This document shows positions 1 through 5,363 of a stretch of 7,817 bases of DNA, piece after piece. Position 1 is the stretch's first letter. Every line of letters starts with the position of its first letter. The notes beneath the pieces were generated by a model. The model saw nothing but the letters and a program-made list of their open reading frames with translations, made no database searches and was not told where the DNA came from. This stretch comes from Chloroflexota bacterium (GTDB lineage Bacteria > Chloroflexota > UBA11872 > VXOZ01), in the NCBI GenBank assembly GCA_009839775.1, contig VXOZ01000315.1:1-7817 (forward strand). Reading direction: 5' to 3'. The position numbers and the translations under genes are program-made.

Positions 1-1284
1 GTGGAAGCCCTCGCTGAAGAGCTGGCCTTGGAAACCGCGGTAACCGGAGGGCAGGCCGGGGTAGCGGCCGCCATTTGGCAGTTCCGCCGCAAACGTGGCG
101 TAGTCGGGATCGTCGGCGATAAGACCCTGGTAGCCCTCGTGGTTAAGGACAGACTTGCTGACCGGCAGGTTAGTGCCGCCAGAAGCCCTGATGACGAAGA
201 CCTGGGCGTCTGCCGAAACGGCGTACTGCGCAAAGCGCAACGACGCATCGAGAATGTTAGCGTCTGCCTGCACGAACACCGCGATATTCTGGCCGCCGTT
301 GGGCGCATGGCGCTTCGTTTGCACCGGAGTGTGGATCACCTTGAAGACGTCACCACGCTGGCGGAGCGTCGGCAGGCGGTACGGCCCCTGGGACTCGAAG
401 ACCGTCTTGCCGTCGTGGAACAACTCGCCGCCCCACTCGTCCCGATACGGCGCAAGCTGGTAGGCGTTCATCCAGTCGCTGATCATCTGCGTGGCCCAGA
501 TGGCCTCGTCGGAATCGAAATTCCAGCGGGTCTGCTCCTCGTTCAGCCATTTGAAGCCGGCGCTGCCGGCCACCTGGTCCCAGCGGCTGATGCTGCGCGG
601 ATGATAGTCCCAACCCCAAACGTCGGGCGGGTTGGCGGCTACCTGCGCCATTTCCAGCATGTTTTCCCACGTCCAACCCTCTTCAGGGTCACTGACGCCG
701 GCCGTCGAAAGCAGGTCCGGGTTCCAGATCATAATACTGTTGTTGGTATTGATCGGAAGGCCGGTGAGCTTGCCCTGCCACGTGGTGCTCTCGGTCATAG
801 GCTCGAAATAGTCTGCGCGCTGATCGGTCCAGCCGGGGAACCGCTTCAGCTCTTCCTCGTGGTCCACCGTCACGCCGGCGGCAAAGAAATTCGTGCTGTC
901 CGGCCAGGCGTGCCAGTGCACTCCAGGCGGCACGCCGCCAGCAGCGGCGGTCTTGGCTTCATCCGTGCCTTTGCCGGGCACGATTTCGACGAGGATGTTG
1001 TCCTCGTTTTCGGAGTTGTACTTGACGACCATGTCGGACAGGCCTTGCACCTGCGGGTGCAGTCCGGCGGCGCCAAAGCCGATGTACGACCAGAACGAAA
1101 TGATGGTACGTCCATCGGACATGCTCATGGACTCTTCAGCCGCGGGAGCCTCGGCCTCTTCTGCCGGCGCGTCTGCCGGAGCCGTTGCCGGCGCCACGCC
1201 CTGACCGCACGCAGCCAGGAAGGCAGAGCCAAGTCCGGCTACTGCGCTGCCGTAAAGCAGATTTCGACGACTTATTCGCTGCAC
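1..1284 (-). CDS. Extracellular solute-binding lipoprotein, family 1 (ABC sugar-type transporter), 3' end cut by window edge
   Basis: This is the substrate-binding component of an ABC importer, probably for a sugar or sugar-like solute, anchored outside the cytoplasmic membrane. 428 codons are visible and the reading frame is still open at the left edge; families of this type usually run about 420-450 residues, so little is missing. The N terminus carries a twin-arginine signal (S5-R6-R7-N8-L9-L10), a hydrophobic stretch, and a lipobox L23-A24-A25-C26, followed by an Ala/Pro/Glu-rich linker to about residue 52. The mature part has the family pattern FWSYIGFG near residue 60, LTGLPINTNN near 150, and a Trp-rich segment around WGWDYHPRS. 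The GTG start at 1284 follows AAGGAGG with 8 bases between them; an in-frame stop lies at 1306-1308, and a TTG at 1290 sits too close to the Shine-Dalgarno site. Family assignment is firm; substrate is unknown, and partner permease genes would lie beyond the left edge. Confidence 0.9.
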   Translation of the reverse strand, partial: MQRISRRNLLYGSAVAGLGSAFLAACGQGVAPATAPADAPAEEAEAPAAEESMSMSDGRTIISFWSYIGFGAAGLHPQVQGLSDMVVKYNSENEDNILVEIVPGKGTDEAKTAAAGGVPPGVHWHAWPDSTNFFAAGVTVDHEEELKRFPGWTDQRADYFEPMTESTTWQGKLTGLPINTNNSIMIWNPDLLSTAGVSDPEEGWTWENMLEMAQVAANPPDVWGWDYHPRSISRWDQVAGSAGFKWLNEEQTRWNFDSDEAIWATQMISDWMNAYQLAPYRDEWGGELFHDGKTVFESQGPYRLPTLRQRGDVFKVIHTPVQTKRHAPNGGQNIAVFVQADANILDASLRFAQYAVSADAQVFVIRASGGTNLPVSKSVLNHEGYQGLIADDPDYATFAAELPNGGRYPGLPSGYRGFQGQLFSEGFH

Positions 1285-1377
1285 GTGCAATTCCTCCTTC
1301 GCACGCTAAACACAAAAAAATCCCGAGCAGCCTCTTGGCGCGATAGACTACACCTACCGCACTGCTCCAGATTCTTA

Positions 1378-1406
1378 ACTTAATCTACGCCTGCCAAACT
1401 TGTCAA
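1378..1406 (-). promoter_or_regulatory. Candidate sigma-70-type promoter for the solute-binding protein gene
   Basis: On the minus strand a perfect TTGACA (1406-1401) is followed 17 bases later by TTAAGT (1383-1378), a weak -10. It would start transcription near 1370 and give a leader of about 85 bases before the GTG start at 1284. The -35 is convincing, the -10 is poor, so this is a tentative call. Confidence 0.35.
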
Positions 1407-1418
1407 AAAACCTGTTAC

Positions 1419-1438
1419 GACACCTTTAAATCTACACG
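1419..1438. repeat. 20-base direct near-repeat, copy A
   Basis: Positions 1419-1438 match 1604-1623 at 17 of 20 bases, in the same orientation. The conserved core is GACACCTTTA followed by two variable bases and TCTA. Copy A lies about 13 bases upstream of the TTGACA -35 candidate of the solute-binding gene on the minus strand, so it may be a regulator site, or it may be a remnant of a local duplication. Confidence 0.4.
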
Positions 1439-1603
1439 AAACGGGAATTGTCCATCCGTTCAACAAGAAGGCAGCACTACTATTCAATCGGTGGGTACAG
1501 TCCTACCCTTCTACTCATCCGTACCGTAGTCTTTGGCTATAGAATTGCGAAGACCCCAAATCGCTCCGCACGTCTCTGCAAACGGGCCATTCGGTTTGGA
1601 GGG

Positions 1604-1623
1604 GACACCTTTAGGTCTAGACG
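1604..1623. repeat. 20-base direct near-repeat, copy B
   Basis: This is the partner of 1419-1438 (17 of 20 bases identical). It overlaps the stop codon and last codon of rpsU, so part of it is coding. Confidence 0.4.
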
Positions 1624-1826
1624 CCCATCGATCTGCGGACTTTAGCCTCGCGTCGACGTTGACGGCGAATAGCCCGCTGTAATGCCAGACGCTCTTTTTC
1701 TGCCTTTGAGCGATAGAACCGCCGCAAACGGACTTCTCGCATTACGCCGGACCGGTTTACCGATGAGCGAAACCGCTGCAAGAGACTCTCAAAGCTCTCG
1801 CCGTCGCGCAAGGTCACTGCTGACAA
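1617..1826 (-). CDS. rpsU: Small ribosomal subunit protein bS21
   Basis: bS21 is a small, very basic protein of the 30S subunit, located near the anti-Shine-Dalgarno end of 16S rRNA, and it helps translation initiation. The product (69 residues from the TTG start) has the family signature LRDGESFESLLQRF near the N terminus, then SGVMREVRLRRFY, and a long Arg/Lys-rich C-terminal helix ending RRQRRREAKVRRSMGV. Length matches the 58-71 residues usual for the family. Start choice: the frame opens at a GTG at 1835, but the only good Shine-Dalgarno (AAGGAG, 1842-1837) is 1 base from it and 10 bases from the TTG at 1826; the latter gives MSAVTLRDGES, which fits bS21 N termini. If the GTG were used, the protein would be three residues longer. 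The gene is 119 bases downstream of gmd and probably has its own promoter. Confidence 0.9.
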   Translation of the reverse strand: MSAVTLRDGESFESLLQRFRSSVNRSGVMREVRLRRFYRSKAEKERLALQRAIRRQRRREAKVRRSMGV

Positions 1827-1836
1827 ATCAACCACA

Positions 1837-1842
1837 CTCCTT
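1837..1842 (-). promoter_or_regulatory. Shine-Dalgarno site that decides the rpsU start
   Basis: AAGGAG on the minus strand lies 1 base before the first possible start (GTG, 1835) and 10 bases before the in-frame TTG at 1826. The spacing favours the TTG. Confidence 0.6.
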
Positions 1843-1862
1843 GTGTCTATTCTTCAGTTTGC

Positions 1863-1882
1863 GCGCAAGAAAACTCTTACGC
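1863..1882 (-). promoter_or_regulatory. Stem-loop in the rpsU leader
   Basis: On the minus strand GCGTAAGA and TCTTGCGC can form an 8-bp stem (one G-U pair) around the loop GTTT. It lies about 20 bases upstream of the rpsU Shine-Dalgarno site and has no U-tract behind it. A leader structure is therefore more likely than a terminator of gmd, though either is possible. Confidence 0.3.
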
Positions 1883-1908
1883 TCGCACTAAAACAACCTC
1901 GGTAACCC

Positions 1909-1937
1909 ACAATACCATACTTCAGGCCGTACAACAA
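1909..1937 (-). promoter_or_regulatory. Candidate promoter for rpsU
   Basis: On the minus strand TTGTTG (1937-1932) is followed after 17 bases by TATTGT (1914-1909), with a TG one base before it giving an extended -10. It would produce a leader of about 75 bases carrying the stem-loop at 1863-1882. The match is moderate. Confidence 0.35.
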
Positions 1938-1945
1938 TCCAAGAA

Positions 1946-2920
1946 CTACACCGGCTCGCCTACGGCGCTCTCTTGCTTCAGGTCGCTCTCCACCATCATC
2001 CGGATGAGCGACCGAAAGTCCACAGTCGGTTCCCAGCCCAGCTTTTCCCGTGCCTTCGCGCTATCGGCAATCAAGAGGTTGACATCCGCCGGACGCAGGA
2101 ACCGTGGGTCCTTGCGGACGTACTCCTGCCAGTTCAAACCCACGTGCTCGAATGCCACCGCACACATCTCCTGAATCATGTGTGTCTTGCCGGTGCCAAT
2201 CACATAGTCATCAGGCTCGTCCTGCTGCAACATCAGGTGCATCGCCCGCACGTAGTCACCGGCATAGCCCCAGTCGCGCTTAGGCGTCAGATCGCCCATC
2301 AAGAGCTCGGACTGTTTGCCAAGCTTGATGCGCGCCGCCGCGTTCGTCGTCTTGCGAGTCGCGAACTCCAAGCCGCGCCGCGGCGATTCATGGTTGAAGA
2401 GGATTCCCGAACAGGCGAACATGTCGTAGCTCTCGCGGTAATTCACCGTCGTATAGTGCCCGTACGTCTTGGCCACTCCATAGGGACTGCGCGGGTGGAA
2501 AGGCGTCGTTTCACTCTGCGGCACTTCGCGCACTTTGCCAAACATTTCGCTGCTCGAAGCCTGATAGAAGCGGATGTCCCGGTTTACCATGCGAATTGCT
2601 TCCAGCAGCCGCGTGACCCCTAGTCCCGTAATCTCACTCGTGAGCACCGGCTGACGCCACGACAAGGGGATAAAACTAATCGCACCCAAGTTGTAGACTT
2701 CATCCGGCTGTGTAATTTCCACGGCAGCGATGAGCGAACTCTGGTCCAAGAGGTCACCTTCAACGAGTTCCAGACTGGGTATGAGTCGCTGAACGGCCTC
2801 CGCTTTGGGGTTGTTCTGTCCGCGAATGAGGCCATAGACCTTATACTCCAGACCAAGAAGGTGCTCGGCTAGGTAGGTCCCGTCTTGTCCGGTAATCCCG
2901 GTTATTAATGCTGTTTTCAC
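1946..2920 (-). CDS. gmd: GDP-mannose 4,6-dehydratase
   Basis: The enzyme converts GDP-D-mannose to GDP-4-keto-6-deoxy-D-mannose with bound NADP, the first step to GDP-fucose, GDP-rhamnose and related sugars for surface glycans; it acts in the cytosol. The 324-residue product is an extended SDR: nucleotide loop TGITGQDG (residues 7-14), QASSSEMFG (120-128), then Y147 and K151 in SPYGVAKTYGH. S123/E125/Y147/K151 align with Thr132/Glu134/Tyr156/Lys160 of the E. coli enzyme. FNHESPRRGLEFATRK (175-190) and RDWGYAGDYVRAM (215-227) are typical of Gmd. It is shorter than E. coli Gmd (373) but normal for the short bacterial type. The GTG start at 2920 is 7 bases from GAGGA; a TTG at 2926 is in frame but too close to that site. 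No GDP-fucose synthase gene is adjacent, so the final sugar is unknown. Confidence 0.93.
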   Translation of the reverse strand: MKTALITGITGQDGTYLAEHLLGLEYKVYGLIRGQNNPKAEAVQRLIPSLELVEGDLLDQSSLIAAVEITQPDEVYNLGAISFIPLSWRQPVLTSEITGLGVTRLLEAIRMVNRDIRFYQASSSEMFGKVREVPQSETTPFHPRSPYGVAKTYGHYTTVNYRESYDMFACSGILFNHESPRRGLEFATRKTTNAAARIKLGKQSELLMGDLTPKRDWGYAGDYVRAMHLMLQQDEPDDYVIGTGKTHMIQEMCAVAFEHVGLNWQEYVRKDPRFLRPADVNLLIADSAKAREKLGWEPTVDFRSLIRMMVESDLKQESAVGEPV

Positions 2921-3372
2921 ACCCAATTCCTCATCGCTCTATAGTTATCAAACTCTGCGACAAGTCCGAAAACTGAGAGACTATCAAGGAGCCTCCCTGC
3001 TGCGTCGCATTCACCAGGCGCACCTCTTTTTCGCTGTGGTTTCTCCTCAGTCTTGAAAAGCCTGCCCCTAGACTTTGCGGACAAGGAAAGCGAAGACACT
3101 GAGCCGGGCCTTCCACAAGCACTGTGGCACACTCAGATTCGCTTTGGCTGTTTGCGCGCACGGCGGCGTAAGGGGCAAAGCGCGAAGGTGGACTCTGCAA
3201 GAGGCGCAATCAGCGCACTAATCTAATGCTATCATAGGTACGCATGCATTCCCAGACCGTGCAAGGCTTCCAGCCGCCAAACTGTAGGCGCGTCGTGCCG
3301 CTTTCGCATAGGCCCGCCCACGTACAGACAGCAACCAGACGACAGCCGCTGCAAAACCGTGAGGAGTAGAGC
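2921..3372. other. Gene-free spacer between divergent gmd and the plus-strand cluster
   Basis: This 452-base stretch separates minus-strand gmd from the first plus-strand gene. Two minus-strand open frames (2931-3209 and 2917-3132) cross it, but they have no ribosome site, overlap each other in different frames and show no protein-like pattern. I see no tRNA and no recognised riboswitch. A short 5-bp stem (3113-3117 with 3123-3127) is not convincing. The stretch holds the gmd Shine-Dalgarno site (GAGGA, 2932-2928) and a possible plus-strand promoter near 3230. Confidence 0.5.
3227..3235 (+). promoter_or_regulatory. Candidate extended -10 promoter for the 84-residue gene
   Basis: TGCTATCAT matches the extended -10 form (TG, one base, then TATAAT with one mismatch). 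No good -35 is found 16-18 bases upstream. It would give a leader of about 130 bases before the ATG at 3373. Confidence 0.3.
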
Positions 3373-3627
3373 ATGGCCGCAAACGAACAGCCGCTGACGT
3401 GCAAGATTGAGACCGCGCGGGGCGTGCGCACGCTCGCGTTTCCCGCTGAGATCGTTGCCCAGGGACGCGGTGTGCCGCGCACTATCAGATGCTACACAGT
3501 GACCGATGAAGTGCGCATGGTGCGAATCGAAGCCCGACGCGCGGACGGCCTGCGCTTCAACGTGCTCGACGAGTACAATCAGCCGCTGAACGATGCGCCG
3601 GTGCAGTGGGAAATCATCTGGCGGTGA
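3373..3627 (+). CDS. Hypothetical protein, 84 residues
   Basis: I do not recognise a family. The ATG start follows a purine-rich GAGGAG with about 7 bases between, which supports real translation. The product is 84 residues, soluble, without a signal peptide or membrane segment. It alternates short hydrophobic and charged runs, with several likely beta strands (TCKIETARGVRTLAF, TIRCYTVTDEVRMVRIEAR, LRFNVLDEYNQ, VQWEIIWR), suggesting a small beta-rich fold. It has two cysteines (C11 and C39) that do not form a known motif. It is the first gene after the strand switch and is followed 110 bases later by the PchB/AroQ-like gene; that gap has no clear terminator, so the two could share a transcript. 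Function cannot be stated. Confidence 0.7.
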   Translation: MAANEQPLTCKIETARGVRTLAFPAEIVAQGRGVPRTIRCYTVTDEVRMVRIEARRADGLRFNVLDEYNQPLNDAPVQWEIIWR

Positions 3628-3737
3628 CCGTCTAAGCGTATCTCCTTAGGCGCAAGACTGGCAGGCGCAAGCAGGCCCACGACACTCCAACGGTCCTGCA
3701 TTGAAATTAATGTAGCTTCCCCTCGAAAGGAATTTGT

Positions 3738-4040
3738 GTGGTTAGAAAACCCAGCGAATGCCGCGATATGCAGGATATTCGCGCGGAGATCGACCGTATC
3801 GACCAAGAGGTTATTGGCCTGCTCGGCGAGCGGTTCGAATATGTCCAGGCCGCGTCGCAGTTCAAGACGAGTGAGACCTCCGTACGCGCGCCGGAACGTT
3901 TCAAAGCCATGCTCGAGCAACGCCGGGTGTGGGCGCGGGACGCCGGCCTCGATCCCGACGTCATCGCCAACGTGTACCGCGATCTGGTGAACTACTTCAT
4001 CGAGGAAGAGATGAAGAAGTGGCAAGCAGAATCAAAATAG
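3738..4040 (+). CDS. Chorismate mutase-like protein, AroQ fold, PchB (isochorismate-pyruvate lyase) type
   Basis: The 100-residue product has the all-helical AroQ fold. It resembles the isochorismate-pyruvate lyase PchB closely: an N-terminal PSEC segment, DIRAEIDRIDQEVIGLLGERFEYV (13-36), the mobile loop AASQFKTSETSVRAPER (38-54), then a last helix YFIEEEMKKW (86-95). By position, R15, R32 and K43 correspond to the substrate-binding Arg14, Arg31 and Lys42 of PchB. PchB Gln90 is E91 here, the kind of change seen in yeast chorismate mutase (Glu246). PchB makes salicylate plus pyruvate from isochorismate and has weak mutase activity; which activity this protein has is open. The GTG start follows AAGG with 7 bases between. 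No isochorismate synthase or siderophore gene is near, so a mutase role or an orphan lyase are both possible. Confidence 0.82.
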   Translation: MVRKPSECRDMQDIRAEIDRIDQEVIGLLGERFEYVQAASQFKTSETSVRAPERFKAMLEQRRVWARDAGLDPDVIANVYRDLVNYFIEEEMKKWQAESK

Positions 4041-4209
4041 AATGCATCCGCACCTGATACTGCCACCGAATGCACCAAAGCACTGGACCCGGTTAATGTG
4101 TTCTTGCCAGTTCCAGATCAAGCCTCGTTAACTAGCCGTAGCGCGGGGGCTTGTCCCCAATGCTGTCGCATTAAGATTAAGACGGTACGCTCATTGGGCG
4201 CGCTCTGCC

Positions 4210-4242
4210 CCCTCTCCCTGGGGAGAGGGCCGGGGTGAGGGG
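4210..4242. repeat. Palindromic repeat unit of the dispersed CCCTCTCCC / GGGAGAGGG type
   Basis: CCCTCTCCC (4210-4218) pairs perfectly with GGGAGAGGG (4221-4229) around a 2-base loop. It is followed by CCGGGGTGAGGGG, the usual tail of a palindromic unit scattered through intergenic regions of many GC-rich bacterial genomes. It may also act as a transcript stem-loop downstream of the PchB-like gene, although no U-tract follows. Confidence 0.6.
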
Positions 4243-4261
4243 AAATGGCAGCGTGTCGACA

Positions 4262-4297
4262 GGCAGGCGCAGAGCCTGCCCCGTACTCGATACGGGG
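4262..4297. repeat. Two overlapping perfect 7-bp hairpins
   Basis: GGCAGGC (4262-4268) pairs with GCCTGCC (4274-4280) around GCAGA, and CCCCGTA (4279-4285) pairs with TACGGGG (4291-4297) around CTCGA. They share two bases, so the full stems exclude each other only at their ends. Confidence 0.5.
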
Positions 4298-4502
4298 TTG
4301 CAAACTTACGCTACCGGGGACGTGAGGCGCGGTGTTCATTGCCATTCTGTTTAATGTGACAACATTGGGGCTTGTCCCCCGCTTCTTGGCACCAGGAGTA
4401 AACACAATCGCGGGCAAGGCGCTTAGGTGTACGGGGATAGCAGTCTATGCTTGTCTGCGGCTGATGCACACTGTTCTTTCGTACGCAAGAGGTAACCACC
4501 CC

Positions 4503-4994
4503 GTGTCAGCACCAACTATCGGCAGGCTCCACCGACGCACTGCAACGTGCCTCACAACGCGGCATGAGACGCTCGCGTGCGTGGAGATCGGGAGTGGCGG
4601 CCAGGTTTCCCGCTGTCTCACGTCGGAACCGGGCAGTTCCGCCTTCTTCGCCGGTTCCCTCATCTTTCCGGCAGATGCCGCGCTTTGGCCTCAAGCGATC
4701 ACAGGTGACGGTAGCTGGAGAGCAGCGCCGCCCAGCAGCCACACGCGCTTAGCGGGTCTTGCTGGCGTCGCCCAAGCAGCATTCGGCACAGACTGGGGAC
4801 TTGCCGTGGAGTGCCTGCCCGCCAACAAGCAAACGTCTCTCTCTCTTGCCTTGCTCTTTCCTGACGGCAATGCAGTGTCGGATACCGTGTTCCTTGCGGA
4901 AGACGCAGCGCAGACCGGTGAAGAGCGACTGGTACAATGTGTCCTAGGACTCTTGGCACAGCGCCTGGAAGAACACAATGAGAAATCGCCATGA
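4503..4994 (+). CDS. Divergent CinA C-terminal domain-like protein (PncC-type fold), signature motifs degenerate
   Basis: The 163-residue product matches the length and outline of a stand-alone CinA C-terminal domain, the family of nicotinamide-nucleotide amidohydrolase PncC, which recycles NMN to nicotinate mononucleotide. The match is clearest at IGRLHRR (6-12), TLACVE (23-28), PGSSAFFAGSLIF (43-55) and FGTDWGLAV (94-102). However, the hallmark AESCTGG becomes VEIGSGG (27-33), and the TGIAGPGG segment is replaced by VECLPANK (102-109), so the usual catalysis is doubtful. Start choice: GTG at 4503 is preceded by AGAGG at about 10 bases and begins like family members. Earlier in-frame starts (4332, 4464) would add sequence with no family match, part of it inside a repeat arm. 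Its end overlaps the next gene by ATGA. It could be a pseudoenzyme or have a different substrate; family membership itself is inferred from motif order and length. Confidence 0.65.
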   Translation: MSAPTIGRLHRRTATCLTTRHETLACVEIGSGGQVSRCLTSEPGSSAFFAGSLIFPADAALWPQAITGDGSWRAAPPSSHTRLAGLAGVAQAAFGTDWGLAVECLPANKQTSLSLALLFPDGNAVSDTVFLAEDAAQTGEERLVQCVLGLLAQRLEEHNEKSP

Positions 4995-5266
4995 TGCGCA
5001 CCACCCATGACCGCGCCGCGCTCCTGCTCCAAGTTGATGCGTACGACCTGGAGGGAGTCGACCACTACAAGCTGATGGTGGTCTGGCGAGAGGACCGTCA
5101 CACCTTTCACGAAGTGCACCTCGCCGCGCATGAGGTCTACGCCGGCCCCCAAGCCGGTGACCGCATCGTGATAACCTATCTGATGGACACGCCGCTGCGG
5201 GCAAAACCCCTCAGTGAACCGTCGCCCCCAGCGGATTCACGTGCCGACCCGGAAAGAACAGTCTGA
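4991..5266 (+). CDS. Hypothetical protein, 91 residues, overlapping the CinA-like gene
   Basis: I do not recognise a family. The gene starts with ATGATG: the first ATG (4991) overlaps the TGA of the CinA-like gene by four bases, typical of translational coupling, and the weak upstream purine content fits that; the second ATG (4994) is an equally possible start. The product is soluble, without signal or membrane segments. Residues 8-65 alternate strand-like runs (AALLLQVDAYDL, HYKLMVVWRED, TFHEVHLAAHEVY, DRIVITYLM), suggesting a small beta-rich fold with an intact GPQAGD turn. The last 25 residues are Pro/Ser/Ala-rich and probably disordered. Because of the overlap, it is most likely made together with the CinA-like protein and may act with it. 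Confidence 0.72.
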   Translation: MMRTTHDRAALLLQVDAYDLEGVDHYKLMVVWREDRHTFHEVHLAAHEVYAGPQAGDRIVITYLMDTPLRAKPLSEPSPPADSRADPERTV

Positions 5267-5363
5267 TTGCATTCGTTATCATACGGAAGGGTGCCAACAC
5301 GAACCGGAGGAACCCGCGTGGCAGTCAAAAGTGCGGCCCGCAACAGCGCATGAAGGAGCGCCA

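Larger units (their letters stand above)
1285..1616. other. Intergenic region between rpsU and the solute-binding protein gene
   Basis: This 332-base stretch has no credible gene on either strand. It holds the Shine-Dalgarno site (AAGGAGG, about 1294-1300) and the candidate promoter of the solute-binding gene, plus one copy of a 20-base near-repeat whose partner covers the end of rpsU. I looked for a factor-independent terminator downstream of rpsU and found no strong stem followed by a U-tract. A 65-codon plus-strand frame starting at 1448 lacks a ribosome site and any recognisable family pattern. Confidence 0.5.
4143..4382. repeat. Cluster of palindromes bounded by 32-base imperfect inverted repeats (possible small non-autonomous element)
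   Basis: The left arm 4143-4174 and the reverse complement of the right arm 4351-4382 agree at 25 of 32 positions. Five of the seven differences fall in the loop (CTTGT) of a small hairpin, GGGG-CTTGT-CCCC, present in each arm in the same plus-strand orientation; outside that loop 25 of 27 bases match. Between the arms are three perfect hairpins (4210-4229, 4262-4280, 4279-4297) and an 8-base palindrome TGTCGACA (4254-4261). There is no coding capacity and no clear target-site duplication. A repeat mosaic or a MITE/REP-like element fits; transposition is not shown. Confidence 0.55.
4041..4502. other. Palindrome-rich intergenic region
   Basis: No gene is supported in these 462 bases. The open frame that enters from 4332 runs into the CinA-like gene, but its first part has no protein-like pattern and overlaps the right repeat arm. 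Bases 4041-4142 hold nothing I recognise. Bases 4143-4382 carry the inverted-repeat arms and internal hairpins listed separately. Bases 4383-4502 hold only the Shine-Dalgarno site (AGAGG, about 4488-4492) of the next gene. Confidence 0.6.

Noticed and set aside
1..1383. Plus-strand open frame of 460 codons
   Set aside because: It mirrors the solute-binding protein gene on the opposite strand, has no ribosome site or family pattern, and its translation is rich in Arg/His/Val as expected of an antisense shadow in GC-rich DNA.
1973..2623. Plus-strand open frame of 216 codons
   Set aside because: It lies entirely within gmd on the other strand; the gmd motifs are intact, and this frame shows none.
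2931..3209. Minus-strand open frame of 92 codons upstream of gmd
   Set aside because: No ribosome site, low-complexity composition, and another minus frame (2917-3132) overlaps it; neither resembles a protein family.
4210..4229. Factor-independent terminator for the PchB-like gene
   Set aside because: The stem is strong, but it is 170 bases past the stop codon and is followed by G-rich sequence rather than a U-tract; a dispersed palindromic repeat explains it better.
4143..4382. CRISPR array
   Set aside because: The repeats are inverted, differ in length and are not separated by regular spacers.
4332..4502. N-terminal extension of the CinA-like frame
   Set aside because: The added 57 residues have no family match and cover part of the right repeat arm; the GTG at 4503 has a better ribosome site and gives the usual domain length.
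4691..5152. Minus-strand open frame of 153 codons
   Set aside because: Antisense to the coupled CinA-like and 91-residue genes, with no ribosome site or recognisable motif.
5214..5363. N-terminal extension of the enolase-superfamily frame
   Set aside because: It overlaps the end of the upstream gene and encodes non-family sequence, while the ATG at 5364 has AAGGAG at proper spacing.
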